Positions 8,306-16,690 of a DNA stretch of 64,000 bases are shown piece by piece. The notes under the pieces were generated by a model. That model was not told the origin of the DNA, did no database searches, and worked only from the letters and a program-made list of their open reading frames with translations. The DNA lies in NCBI GenBank assembly GCA_016926255.1, contig JAFGOY010000033.1:1-64000 (forward strand). The letters run 5' to 3'. The position numbers were made by a program, and so were the translations under genes. This DNA comes from Anaerolineae bacterium. Lineage in GTDB: Bacteria; Chloroflexota; Anaerolineae; Aggregatilineales; UBA3940. Position 1 is the first letter of the stretch. Every line of letters begins with the position of its first letter.

Positions 8306-10666
8306 TCAATCCCCCGGCACGACGAACAAAATGAAATCTCTCCCGTCGATGTCGCTGCGATAATAGCGCGTCTCCCCATCCTCGAAAGTCGAATCCAGCA
8401 GCGTCAGCGCCTCGATATCGGATGGATGCACGATGAACACCAGCGGTCGCGCCGAAAAATACCCCGGCTGCGTATCGATCATTTCGCCAAGCACAGTGGC
8501 GTCGAGTATCGCGTTCGAAAACCGGATATCCCCCGCCTCGATCCCGATGGCTCGGTAGTCGTGCCAGAAAGGCCAGCCTTCCAGCCAGACGCCCTCCAGC
8601 GAGCCGTCCGCCCCTACGGTTTCTCTGACGGCTGCGGCGACTTCGCTGGGATTGAGTGCTGCCCGGCGGTACGACTCGGCAAAATCGACGAAATACGTTC
8701 TGAAGTTTAACCAGCCAATCACTGCCCCGACAAGCACCACGCCAATGGTGGCCGAGGCTTTCAGCGTGGCCGGGTTACCTTTTGATCCCCATTGCTGGAT
8801 TAGCAGCGCCAGCGGCCACGCCGCCCACAAAAAGACAATCGGGATCACCCCGCTCGCCCGCGTCGCGCTTGGATTCTCTATCGGGAACGCGATAGCCAGT
8901 GCCGAAGGCAGCAGCATGATCAGCACTGCCAGCACCGCAAAAAAGTCCACCGGATCGCGCCGTTGCCACAATCGTGCCAGCCACGCCAGCACCCCGACGA
9001 TGAACAGCACCCCCGTCACCCGGTCGAGCATTGGTTCGCCCGGCACCGCGCTGATCCAGGCCGCGTCGCCCTGTTTGTTGAACATCAGCAGGGCATTCTG
9101 GTAGTTCTCCGCGAATATTGCCAGCGGTTCGCCCTGTATATCGACCTCGCTCGCGGTCGTCCGGTTGATCACCCGGTTCCATAGCTGATCCGGGTAATCG
9201 TGCCACACACGCAGCATCGGCACAAAGAATGCCAGCGCCACCATTCCGGCTAATACGAAGTTGGTCAACTGCTTCTGAGCGATCCGCAGCGCGATCGTTT
9301 CCTTTTGAGCCACCGCCCCGTCATTCTTGATCCTTGCCCCGATCATCTGGATCAGCGGCCCGCCGACCGCGCATACCAGCGCCGCCCCCGCCACCAGTGG
9401 GGCCATCCGCAGCGCCTGATACGCATACACCCCGACCCCCATCCAGATGCCCGCCCATATCCATGCTTTCCGCCGTCCACTTCTGATCCCCCGTATCAGG
9501 CACACCAGAATCAGCGTAAATACCAGCGGAGTCAGCACGATCCGCAGCGCCAGCCGCGAGAGTGCTGTATGCCACCAGCTGATCGCCACCAGTCCCGCGC
9601 CGATGTATCCCGTCTCCCTGTCGACCAGTTCCCGCCCCAGCAGGAGGATCACCGGGATCAGTGCCAGCCCTTCCAGCGCCGAAACCAGCTTCAATGTCAG
9701 GAAGCTCATCCCCGTCCCGAACAGCTTCGAGGCCAGTGCCACCAGGTAGAACTGGATCGCCTCCCTTCCGCCGTTCCGGGTAAAGAACACGTGACGTATT
9801 CCCTGGGACACATCATACGAATCGAGCAGCTTCTCGACATGATCGCTCGTCATTTCGTTCGGTATTGCATCGAGCTTGTAGAACCGGAACACCACTCCCA
9901 ACCCGATGATCACCATCAGCGCTGCGATCCAGGGCCATTCTTTCTTTGCCGTCGAAGTGAACCACTGCCGCGCCTTGTCCGGGAGTTCTCGAACCCACGT
10001 CAGGCTGTCATCCCAGAGATGCCTGGGCGACCGTTCTGCAAACCCGATCAGCCAGCAGGCGATGCTCACCACCCAGGTCAGCGTCCCCGCGAGGGTGAAC
10101 AGGTTGTCTGCGGTGAAGAAATAGGCCGCCGCCGAAAATATGAACCCGCAGCCGAGGAAAATCAGGTGTAGTTCCGTGAATAAATCCTGATCTGAGTCCG
10201 CTTCTTGATACGCCACGCTGCCGGTGACTCGCGGCCCTCTTTCCAGTATCCCCTTTTGATAGACGATCAGCACCCCGATCCACAACAGCCCGCCGGAGGC
10301 GATCAGCAGCGCCGCGCCGCCCACCTGTGGCCGGTCGACGAGAAGAAGCTGCCCCAGCAGAATTAGCCCGACCGCCGCAGCAGTCAGCGAACCGACCAGC
10401 AGCCGGTTCCCCTGTTTTCTCGGGCGTTCAACTGTTAGGCTTTCGTAGGTCACCGATACCGGTTCCAGCCTGTCGAGATCGATCCTCGTCTCAGGTTCCG
10501 CCTGCGGAAGTTGATCGACGGTCTTCTGCACCGGTCGATCTATCTGCCGGTCTACCCGTTCGACCTGATCCGGCAGAAACACCGCCCGCAGCACATCCCG
10601 GAGGGTGATTGCCCCTGAACGATTTTCCTTTGTCACAGTCGATTGATCTTCGCCCATTTGTCTCAT
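8306..10666 (-). CDS. GT39/ArnT-like multi-pass membrane glycosyltransferase
   Basis: 786 aa. Residues 1-85 are cytoplasmic and polar, then come two helices near 90-135, more at about 165-210, and a GT-C core from about 250. The core contains FYKLDAIPNEMTSDHVEK, the equivalent of the acidic post-helix-1 loop, then about ten helices, and a periplasmic C-terminal tail. The N-terminal cytoplasmic plus four-helix extension is unusual for a simple PMT protein. It lies in the same orientation as the other surface-glycan genes. No clear Shine-Dalgarno precedes either ATG (10666 or 10657, MGEDQ), so the start is uncertain. Substrate unknown. Confidence 0.75.
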   Translation of the reverse strand: MRQMGEDQSTVTKENRSGAITLRDVLRAVFLPDQVERVDRQIDRPVQKTVDQLPQAEPETRIDLDRLEPVSVTYESLTVERPRKQGNRLLVGSLTAAAVGLILLGQLLLVDRPQVGGAALLIASGGLLWIGVLIVYQKGILERGPRVTGSVAYQEADSDQDLFTELHLIFLGCGFIFSAAAYFFTADNLFTLAGTLTWVVSIACWLIGFAERSPRHLWDDSLTWVRELPDKARQWFTSTAKKEWPWIAALMVIIGLGVVFRFYKLDAIPNEMTSDHVEKLLDSYDVSQGIRHVFFTRNGGREAIQFYLVALASKLFGTGMSFLTLKLVSALEGLALIPVILLLGRELVDRETGYIGAGLVAISWWHTALSRLALRIVLTPLVFTLILVCLIRGIRSGRRKAWIWAGIWMGVGVYAYQALRMAPLVAGAALVCAVGGPLIQMIGARIKNDGAVAQKETIALRIAQKQLTNFVLAGMVALAFFVPMLRVWHDYPDQLWNRVINRTTASEVDIQGEPLAIFAENYQNALLMFNKQGDAAWISAVPGEPMLDRVTGVLFIVGVLAWLARLWQRRDPVDFFAVLAVLIMLLPSALAIAFPIENPSATRASGVIPIVFLWAAWPLALLIQQWGSKGNPATLKASATIGVVLVGAVIGWLNFRTYFVDFAESYRRAALNPSEVAAAVRETVGADGSLEGVWLEGWPFWHDYRAIGIEAGDIRFSNAILDATVLGEMIDTQPGYFSARPLVFIVHPSDIEALTLLDSTFEDGETRYYRSDIDGRDFILFVVPGD

Positions 10667-10678
10667 TTGTAATTATTC

Positions 10679-10718
10679 TGCGAGCGGTAGCGAGCAGTAA
10701 AAATTAGTGTAATCCGCG
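10679..10718. repeat. Dispersed repeat 'gcgagcggtagcgagca ... ttagtgtaat'
   Basis: The element 'tgcgagcggtagcgagca', a few variable bases, then 'ttagtgtaatccgcg' lies between the methyltransferase and GT39 genes. A second copy with the same two blocks lies at 31448-31486. The 'ccgcg' at its end can pair with 'cgcgg' about 25 bases further on, so the element may form a hairpin. Confidence 0.65.
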
Positions 10719-10752
10719 CAATGTTCTCTATTGTCAATTCGCGGATAAACCC

Positions 10753-11601
10753 TTATTCCACTTTCCTCGCCAGTATACACAGGTTCACCGTCGACCGCCC
10801 CGGCTTTTCGTTCATCACGTTTCGCCGGTCGAACCACTCGAACACCCGCAGCCCTATCGACACTGGATTGAAGCCCTTCTTTTTCGTCTCGTCGATCGTA
10901 TGCCGGTCGGCGACTGCCGCCATCCCTTTCGGCAGCATCCCCGCTTCGAGTACCGTTTTGCCGAATCCGTATACGATGTTGTGGATGAATGGGAAGCAGT
11001 GATGTGTAAACCGCCGCTCTTCGACGATCTCCAGCCCCGCCGCTCTGACTACGCCCTGAAGCTCCGATTCTGTGTATAGTCTTACATGGTTCGCCCATAT
11101 CCCGGCGAAGAACCCGTGAGAGATATGTGTCTTGAAGATCGTTTCCAGCGTCTTGTTGATCGGGTCCCACCAGAACGGGTAATTGGCGTTCGGCACCGTG
11201 ATCGCGATCAGCCCACCCGGTCGCAGCACTCGTGCAATTTCTTTCAACGCTCCCACGTCGTCCGGTACGTGTTCCAGCACCTCCGATAGAATCGCCTTGT
11301 TATACCTTCCATCGGATAGGGGGAGTGACAGCAGGCTCCCATTGACCAGTGTGATCCCCGCGAAACCGGCCAGCGCTTCCCTCGCCTTCTCGATGATCGG
11401 CTGATCCAGCTCGATCCCTGTCAACTCGGCATTGCAGGTATGGCGAATGAATCGCAGGTAAAACCCGCGCCCGCACCCGCCATCTATGATCATGTCGCCG
11501 TCGGTCGGTTCCAGCCAGTCGAATATTGTCTGAACCCGCCGCCGGTATGCCATGTCAGCCTCATTGCCGACAATCCGCTCGATAATCGCTTGATCCGTCA
11601 T
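10753..11601 (-). CDS. Class I SAM-dependent methyltransferase (Methyltransf_11 type)
   Basis: A 282-aa protein if started at MTDQAIIERI; the ORF track runs 34 codons further into the intergenic region, which I do not accept. Motif I is IIDGGCGRGFYLRF, the acidic end of strand 2 is ELTGIELDQP, and the post-motif segment is ILSEVLEHVPDD...LRPGGLIAITVPN, a typical class I SAM fold. The C-terminal half (HISHGFFAGIW, HHCFPFIHNI) is more variable and probably recognises the substrate. Its place downstream of a GT4 gene suggests methylation of a sugar or lipid intermediate (inference). Confidence 0.85.
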   Translation of the reverse strand: MTDQAIIERIVGNEADMAYRRRVQTIFDWLEPTDGDMIIDGGCGRGFYLRFIRHTCNAELTGIELDQPIIEKAREALAGFAGITLVNGSLLSLPLSDGRYNKAILSEVLEHVPDDVGALKEIARVLRPGGLIAITVPNANYPFWWDPINKTLETIFKTHISHGFFAGIWANHVRLYTESELQGVVRAAGLEIVEERRFTHHCFPFIHNIVYGFGKTVLEAGMLPKGMAAVADRHTIDETKKKGFNPVSIGLRVFEWFDRRNVMNEKPGRSTVNLCILARKVE

Positions 11602-11709
11602 TCCACTGTTTACTCTATCCCCGATTCCCGTAATCCAAACTCTGATTGTCTGGGCCACTGAACTTCGAAGTATTGCTTGTGCAACCCCGGATACACAAAC
11701 CAAAATTCC

Positions 11710-11758
11710 GCTCCCTCCACCTTGAGGGGGAGGGTTGGGGCGGGGGTGAAAACGTTGC
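11710..11758. repeat. Intergenic GC-rich palindromic repeat ending in 'gaaaacgttgc'
   Basis: 'gctccctccaccttgaggg' then 'ggaggg', 'cgggggtgaaaacgttgc'. It is nearly identical to the copy at 18716-18753 and shares its second half with the in-CDS copy near 4811-4859. It lies in the 205-bp gap between the methyltransferase and the VanZ-GT4 gene, both on the minus strand. Confidence 0.75.
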
Positions 11759-11806
11759 TTTATCTTTGCCTGACTGTTTCCTGATTATCGCTGCCGCCGG
11801 GTCGAA

Positions 11807-13510
11807 TTACTCGCTCTTCCTCGCCCGTTTTGCAGCCTCGGCGAACAGCCGCTCATAGGCATCGACCGTCTTCTCGAACCCGAACACCGCGTCGATCTCC
11901 TCGACCGTCTTGATGTATTTCTCCGGCTTGTCGAATATCCGGCAGATCGCCTCTCCCATTGACTCCGGGTTTCGCGGCGGCACGATCTCCCCCATTCCCG
12001 TTTCTCGCACCACCACCCGTGCGCCGGGGATGTCGGTCGATACCACCGGCGTGCCGCAGCGCATCGCCTCGACCTGTACCAGCGCGAAGCATTCCGTATC
12101 GCTCGGCAGAGCTAACACGTCGCACGCCGTGTAGAAGTTCGCCACTTCCTCCGAATCCTCGATCAGTCCCAGGAAGATCAGGTGATCCCGGTATTCGGCG
12201 ATCAGATCGGCGTTCCGTTCGTAGAAGTCCTCGTATTTGATGTCGTACTGCCCGGCAAACACGATCTTCGTGCCGGGGTATTTCTCGTGAATCGTCGGTA
12301 GCGCCCTGATCAGCACATCGGGCCGTTTTTCTTCCACGAACCGCCCCGAATAGCCGATCAGCCGCGCCTGCTCGCCTGCATCCCCCAGCCACTCTTTTCG
12401 AAGTGCCTTCACCCGATCTTGATCAGGCTCCGGGATAAAGATCGGCGGGTAGATGATCGTTGTCTTGTTCCTGAACGGCTCGATATAGTAGGACTGGTTT
12501 GCGTAGTCCTGGCTGTAAGCCACGAGGCTTTGCGCCGTAGTCCCCGATGATCGGTAGAGCATGAAAGTAAACCACTGCACGAACCGGTTAAAAATCCTCT
12601 CTGGCAGAATCAGGTCACCATGATGTGTGATCACGAACCCTTTATGCAGCAGTTTTGTATAGATGGCAAAGATGAACGTCTCAAGCGTTGGGACACTCAG
12701 TTGCACCACGTCATGCATCTGCACCAGCCTGAATGCTGCCCAGGGGTAGGCGGGCATCACCATCCCCCGGCTGACGCGTATCGGTGCCCACAGCCGGATC
12801 ACTCGCACCCCGTTGATCACCTGCTCGTCGCGCGGCAGGTCGAGATTATAGCGCGCCGTCAAAACGGTCACTTGGTGGCCGCGTTTTGCTAATGCTTCGG
12901 CGAGCCGCTGGATATAGAGCGTCAGGCCGGTTCGATGCGGGACGTAATATTGCAGCGCCATCAGGATTTTCAATGGCTCGGTCGTCGTTTCCTTTCCCTG
13001 TACAGTGGAATAATCAGAGGGTGGTGAATGCCGCTGCAGGCTGTTCGGGAAAATATAGTAGATTTCGACGAGATAGGCCCCGGCGGCTGCGCCGATTGTG
13101 TTTAATACAACATCGCCGGAAGCGACCACCCGTCCAGGGATGAATAACTGGAGCAGCTCGTACGTGAGGCTGAGCGCCGCCCCGACGATGGTCGCTGTTC
13201 GCGCCGGGCGTCGTTTGTCCATCAGTGCCCAGGTGAGTGCTGCCCCGAATGGCACAAAGACCACGATATTGCCCAGCCCGTCGATCAGTAAATCCAGTAC
13301 CGCCACTCTGATCGCATCGCAGCGCTGGAGGATGCAGACCACGTCTTGAAACAGGTTGAGCAGCGGAATGGTGCGGAAGGTGTCCATTACGTCGGGCGAG
13401 CCGCCGTGCCCCAGCACGATATAGCTCAGGACGATAAAAGTCAGCGCCGCCACTACCCAGGCGATGGCCGGGGGCGATTTTCTCACTTGCGGGTTCTCGT
13501 TGTGTGTCAT
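11807..13510 (-). CDS. VanZ-domain protein fused to a GT4-family glycosyltransferase
   Basis: 567 aa in one open frame with no internal stop. Residues 1-150 are VanZ-like: about four helices, with GLGNIVVFVPFGAAL, YELLQLFIPGR and DVVLNTIGAAAGAY. A polar linker follows, then from about residue 180 a GT-B glycosyltransferase of family GT4: ILMALQYYVPHRTG, a YSGRFVEEKRPD segment, and the late motif DVLALPSDTECFALVQVEAM (E-x7-E type). The ATG (13510) overlaps the TGA of the LPG-synthase gene as ATGA. The 833-aa ORF in the track starts far upstream in a shadow frame and is not used. A separate GT4 start (a TTG at 12973) preceded by 'gggaaagga' cannot be excluded. Probably a membrane-anchored glycan transferase. 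Confidence 0.8.
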   Translation of the reverse strand: MTHNENPQVRKSPPAIAWVVAALTFIVLSYIVLGHGGSPDVMDTFRTIPLLNLFQDVVCILQRCDAIRVAVLDLLIDGLGNIVVFVPFGAALTWALMDKRRPARTATIVGAALSLTYELLQLFIPGRVVASGDVVLNTIGAAAGAYLVEIYYIFPNSLQRHSPPSDYSTVQGKETTTEPLKILMALQYYVPHRTGLTLYIQRLAEALAKRGHQVTVLTARYNLDLPRDEQVINGVRVIRLWAPIRVSRGMVMPAYPWAAFRLVQMHDVVQLSVPTLETFIFAIYTKLLHKGFVITHHGDLILPERIFNRFVQWFTFMLYRSSGTTAQSLVAYSQDYANQSYYIEPFRNKTTIIYPPIFIPEPDQDRVKALRKEWLGDAGEQARLIGYSGRFVEEKRPDVLIRALPTIHEKYPGTKIVFAGQYDIKYEDFYERNADLIAEYRDHLIFLGLIEDSEEVANFYTACDVLALPSDTECFALVQVEAMRCGTPVVSTDIPGARVVVRETGMGEIVPPRNPESMGEAICRIFDKPEKYIKTVEEIDAVFGFEKTVDAYERLFAEAAKRARKSE

Positions 13511-14529
13511 GTCGGGTTTTCTATGTCGGGATTCTCCCGCGCCTGCTGCCGCCGGAGTGCTCTCGCTTCCTCGGCCACCTGTCCGAAGCTCATCCCCTCT
13601 CGCATCAGGCCGATCCCGCCCAGTATGCTCGTCACGATGAAGTTGAGCGAGTGCAGTGTAAATGCATAGCTTCGGGCAATATCGGCATTGTATCCCAGCG
13701 AAACCAGTGATTGGGTGACCGCGTACTCGTAAGGGCCGACTCCTGCCGGTGCCCCCGGCACCGCGACCCCCAATCCTGCGGCTGCGATGGCAAGCTGACC
13801 GACCAGCAGCGGCACCTTGTCCCAGAAAGCCAGCATGAGTACCCAGCCGGTAATCCCCGAAAACACCCACGCGCAGATCGACAGTCCCAGCCCTGATCCA
13901 AATGTCCGCCAATCCGAGACGCCTCCCAGCCCTTCGAATATCGGGGCCAGGAATTCCCCGGCCTTCTCTTTGTCGACTTTCGGGAAGACCGCGACGATTT
14001 TGATCCCCAGGTTCAGCGCCCATTCGGGATTTCTTGCGGCAATGGCGAGGATGACCACGCCTACCATCGATCCCGCCCCGACCGCCGCTCCTGCGATTTT
14101 CGTCCAGTCTGGCAGCGGCAGCCCGATCAGCACGATCCCGATCAGTACCGCCACCGAAACGAAGTCGAACAGCCTCTCGACGACGATGCTCGACAGGGCG
14201 CTGGCGAAATGCATCTTCGGACGACGTCCGGTCAGAAATGCCCGCGCAAATTCGCCGATCCGTGCCGGTAGGACGTTGTTGAACAGAAACCCGATGCTGA
14301 ACAGCCATCCGGCGTCAATCGGTTTGAGCCGCCCCTGGGTCAGCACGCTCCAGCGCAGCCCTCGGATCAGCACCGTTCCGATCAGCAGCACGAATGCCAG
14401 AATGATCCATCCGTAGCGGGCCGATTTGAAGGCCGTCGCCATCTCGCTGAAGTCGGCTTTTATGAAGACCAGCGCCAGGAACGTGGCGCTGATGACCAGT
14501 CCTATGAGTAGTGTTTGCCAGCGTTTCAT
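13507..14529 (-). CDS. Lysylphosphatidylglycerol synthase TM region / UPF0104 family membrane protein
   Basis: 340 aa with about eight transmembrane segments. It shows the PF03706-type signature FNNVLPARIGEFARAFLTGRR near residues 88-108, followed by SIVVERLFDFVSV and, near the C-terminus, GAPAGVGPYEYAVTQSL. There is no C-terminal GNAT-like aminoacyl transferase domain, so it is the membrane part only. Such stand-alone proteins are thought to move or flip lipids, often beside glycosyltransferases, as here. It is the first gene of a coupled pair with the VanZ-GT4 gene, and a good promoter lies upstream (14575-14603). Confidence 0.85.
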   Translation of the reverse strand: MKRWQTLLIGLVISATFLALVFIKADFSEMATAFKSARYGWIILAFVLLIGTVLIRGLRWSVLTQGRLKPIDAGWLFSIGFLFNNVLPARIGEFARAFLTGRRPKMHFASALSSIVVERLFDFVSVAVLIGIVLIGLPLPDWTKIAGAAVGAGSMVGVVILAIAARNPEWALNLGIKIVAVFPKVDKEKAGEFLAPIFEGLGGVSDWRTFGSGLGLSICAWVFSGITGWVLMLAFWDKVPLLVGQLAIAAAGLGVAVPGAPAGVGPYEYAVTQSLVSLGYNADIARSYAFTLHSLNFIVTSILGGIGLMREGMSFGQVAEEARALRRQQARENPDIENPT

Positions 14530-14547
14530 GATTGTCTCTCAGCAAGC

Positions 14548-14565
14548 GCGGGGCTTCTGCCCCGC
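14548..14565 (-). repeat. Hairpin in the 5' leader of the LPG-synthase-like gene
   Basis: gcggggc-ttct-gccccgc, a perfect 7-bp stem with a four-base loop, lies between the -10 box and the start codon. It resembles the GC-rich dispersed repeats elsewhere in the window and could slow or stabilise the transcript. No T-tract follows on the minus strand, so it is not a terminator. Confidence 0.55.
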
Positions 14566-14574
14566 ATTCGCGCG

Positions 14575-14603
14575 AGTATAACATGTGCCTTTCTCATGAG
14601 CAA
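14575..14603 (-). promoter_or_regulatory. Sigma-70-like promoter for the LPG-synthase / VanZ-GT4 genes
   Basis: Minus strand: TTGCTC, 17 bases, TATACT. The -10 matches five of six consensus positions and the -35 four of six with ideal spacing. It sits about 45 bases upstream of the ATG at 14529. Confidence 0.55.
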
Positions 14604-14674
14604 TCACCCCGAACCTCCTGGCAATGTCGCCCGTTGATTTCCCATCGCTGCGACTCGTTATCCTCAACCTCTGT

Positions 14675-14680
14675 TATAAT
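14675..14680 (+). promoter_or_regulatory. -10 box (TATAAT) for the TPR gene
   Basis: A perfect TATAAT lies 36 bases before the ATG at 14716, in the divergent gap with the LPG-synthase gene. I see no good -35 hexamer at 16-18 bases. The start codon is preceded by AGGTGA at a spacing of 6. Confidence 0.45.
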
Positions 14681-14715
14681 GCTGTTGACTAATACCGGAA
14701 AACAGGTGATCAACT

Positions 14716-15498
14716 ATGAGTGATGAAGTCATCAAAGAAGCTGTCGCGGCGATTCAGAATGGTGATCGTCGCAGGGCACGCAGGCTTTTGGGGCAGGTTG
14801 TCAACGTCGAGCCCGATAATCTGTCGGCATGGTGGTATCTGGCAGCAGCCCTGGAGGATTCCGAGCAGCGCATCCATTGTTTGAAGCAGGTTCTTCGAAT
14901 CCAGCCCGATCACGCTGAGGCGAAGCAGGTGCTTTCTCAGTTGGAGCGGCGAATCGCCCAGGTTACCCCGCCGACGGGAACCACCCGCCCGGTTGTCGAC
15001 GCCTACCAGGACAAAAAGTCTGATCACCTGTTAGTATCAAAACCGGCAGCCGAATCTGGTGCCGGTTCGGAAAGTAAACCATTGGGTGATGTCGCCGTCG
15101 CTGCCATTTCGATGGGTGTGGCTTTGCTGGCTATCGCCATCGCCGTGATCCTGGCGGTTACCGGTCGTGCCGCTGATTTCATTGGTTCGCCCGATATTGA
15201 GTTTCAACCAACGCTCCAACCCCTGACCTTCGGCATCGAAGCCTGTACGACCTCAGAAGATGGTTCCACCAGGCTGGTATTCATCAATAATGCCCCGATC
15301 CCGATTGAGATAGTTCGTGGGCCAGAAGGTTCAGAGGAGGAGCTTATATCTTTGGAGCCGGGTGAACAGGCCCCGGTCGATGTAGATAAAGATCTCCGCG
15401 TTCGCTATGCTGTTAAGACCACCGCCGACGGGTATACCGGCAGTGGCGCTTCTTTCCAGGTGTCATCAGGCAGTGTCTGCCTGGTGCCGGTTCAATAG
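14716..15498 (+). CDS. TPR-domain protein with one transmembrane helix
   Basis: 260 aa. Residues 1-80 form about two tetratricopeptide repeats (AVAAIQNGDRRRARRLLGQV, NLSAWWYLAAALEDSEQRIH, and then QVLRIQPDHAEAKQVL). A polar linker follows, then a single helix (AAISMGVALLAIAIAVILAV, about 133-155) and an extracytoplasmic tail of about 100 residues containing two cysteines (EACTTSED and SVCLVP). No enzymatic motif is visible. The architecture suggests a cytoplasmic protein-binding part anchored to an outside domain. It is followed after 15 bases by rsmD, so the two are probably co-transcribed; specific function unknown. Confidence 0.75.
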   Translation: MSDEVIKEAVAAIQNGDRRRARRLLGQVVNVEPDNLSAWWYLAAALEDSEQRIHCLKQVLRIQPDHAEAKQVLSQLERRIAQVTPPTGTTRPVVDAYQDKKSDHLLVSKPAAESGAGSESKPLGDVAVAAISMGVALLAIAIAVILAVTGRAADFIGSPDIEFQPTLQPLTFGIEACTTSEDGSTRLVFINNAPIPIEIVRGPEGSEEELISLEPGEQAPVDVDKDLRVRYAVKTTADGYTGSGASFQVSSGSVCLVPVQ

Positions 15499-15513
15499 GC
15501 AGGTAGGATTGTC

Positions 15514-16074
15514 ATGCGTGTAATTAGTGGAACGGCCAGAGGCCGGAAATTAAAAATGGTCCCCGGCGACTCGACCCGCCCTGTCCGTGATATTGTCAAA
15601 GAGAGTCTCTTTAATATTCTGGGAACCTGGGTACGGGGCACCCGCTGGCTTGATCTGTTTGCCGGAACCGGCAGCGTTGGCATTGAAGCCCTCAGTCGTG
15701 GGGCTGCTCACTGTCTCTTCCTCGATTCGAATTGGGCAGCGATCAAAACCGTCCGAGAGAACCTTCTCACCACTGACCTCGCCGATCTGGGCGATGCCCA
15801 GCGTACCGATTCTTTCGGGTTTTTATCCCGTCCGCCGGACAGTGATCAGCAGTTCGATGTGATCTATATCGCCCCACCGCAGTATAAGGGAATGTGGCGC
15901 AGGGTGCTTGAATTGATCGACGCGTATCCTTCCTGGCTGCATGACGACGGAATCGTTATCGTTCAGATTGACCCGTCAGAGGATGAAGAGGTGCCGCTGT
16001 CAGCCCTCTCCCGTTACGATGAACGGAAATATGGCAAAACCCTGCTCGTCTTTTATGAACATATCACGGCGTGA
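15514..16074 (+). CDS. rsmD: 16S rRNA (guanine(966)-N(2))-methyltransferase RsmD
   Basis: 186 aa, the usual length for RsmD, which methylates G966 of 16S rRNA in the assembled small subunit. The N-terminus MRVISGTARGRKL is family-typical, then RPVRDIVKESLFNIL, motif I LDLFAGTGSVGIEALSRGA, and FDVIYIAPPQYKGMW. The catalytic motif is APPQ rather than the common DPPY/NPPY; variants of this form occur in the family. AGGTAGGA precedes the ATG at good spacing. It is the second gene after the TPR protein. Confidence 0.9.
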   Translation: MRVISGTARGRKLKMVPGDSTRPVRDIVKESLFNILGTWVRGTRWLDLFAGTGSVGIEALSRGAAHCLFLDSNWAAIKTVRENLLTTDLADLGDAQRTDSFGFLSRPPDSDQQFDVIYIAPPQYKGMWRRVLELIDAYPSWLHDDGIVIVQIDPSEDEEVPLSALSRYDERKYGKTLLVFYEHITA

Positions 16075-16156
16075 GAGAAACACTTGCTGTTGGTAAGTAG
16101 TTGTAAAGAAATAACACCGTATTTTCTATATACAGGCACAATCAGGGTGGTTAAGT

Positions 16157-16196
16157 CCCCTCGCCATGAGGGAGAGAGGATTTAGGGGTGAGGGCA
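16157..16196. repeat. Intergenic GC-rich palindromic repeat
   Basis: 'cccctcgccatgagggagag' then 'ttaggggtgagggc'; the first block is shared exactly with the copy inside the 1783-aa gene at about 4695. The arms can pair into a stem. It lies in the 255-bp gap between rsmD and the zinc-ribbon gene. Downstream of it a TACAAT at about 16268 could be a -10 box, with no clear -35. Confidence 0.7.
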
Positions 16197-16329
16197 GGCA
16201 ATCACGCTATTCTGCGGTGCTGCCACTTTATCACTGGCCGCATTTTTCACCTTGAAGTCTGCCGTGCTACAATCTGGTGGGTTTAACTCACAGGCAGGGT
16301 GTGAGTCATTTAGTAACAAGGAGTATTTG

Positions 16330-16632
16330 ATGCGCGAATGTGCTGTATGCAACACCAAAACCGACGACCATATCCTCGAATGCCTCAATTGTGGTGCCGA
16401 TCTGACAACCGAATCCGTGCGGGCAAGATCGCTCAAATCGATTCTCGAAAGTCCTCGTGCTTCGCATGTCTTTATCGTTGCCCCTGACCATGCCTGCCCG
16501 GTGTGCCGCGATAGTCAGGGTACCTACGCCAAGGATTCCGGCCAGATTCCCGCGCTGCCGCACGAAGGTTGTTCCTGCCCGGATGGTTGTCGATGTCGCT
16601 ATGAACCCCTCGTTGTGGAAGTCGGTCCGTAG
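16330..16632 (+). CDS. Small cysteine-rich zinc-ribbon protein
   Basis: 100 aa from the ATG preceded by AAGGAG at a spacing of 6; the ORF track's earlier start is not supported. Two metal-binding knots are visible: CAVC...CLNC at residues 4-22, a treble-clef/zinc-ribbon arrangement, and later CPVC with a C-terminal cluster CSCPDGCRC. A histidine (PHEGC) is available as an extra ligand. The combination CPVCRD...LPHEGC resembles the C-terminal part of phage head and structural proteins, but no other support exists. The role is unknown. It precedes mscL, which has its own zinc ribbon. Confidence 0.7.
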   Translation: MRECAVCNTKTDDHILECLNCGADLTTESVRARSLKSILESPRASHVFIVAPDHACPVCRDSQGTYAKDSGQIPALPHEGCSCPDGCRCRYEPLVVEVGP

Positions 16633-16690
16633 CGATTTTCATTCTGGCAGGTTGTTGTCGTATTCTGTTTATCGCGAAGGGAGATGAATG

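Noticed and set aside
13511-14308. N-terminal 266 residues of the 833-aa ORF (11807-14308)
   Set aside because: They are an out-of-frame reading of the LPG-synthase-like gene, Arg/Gly-rich without structure; the real start is the ATG at 13510.
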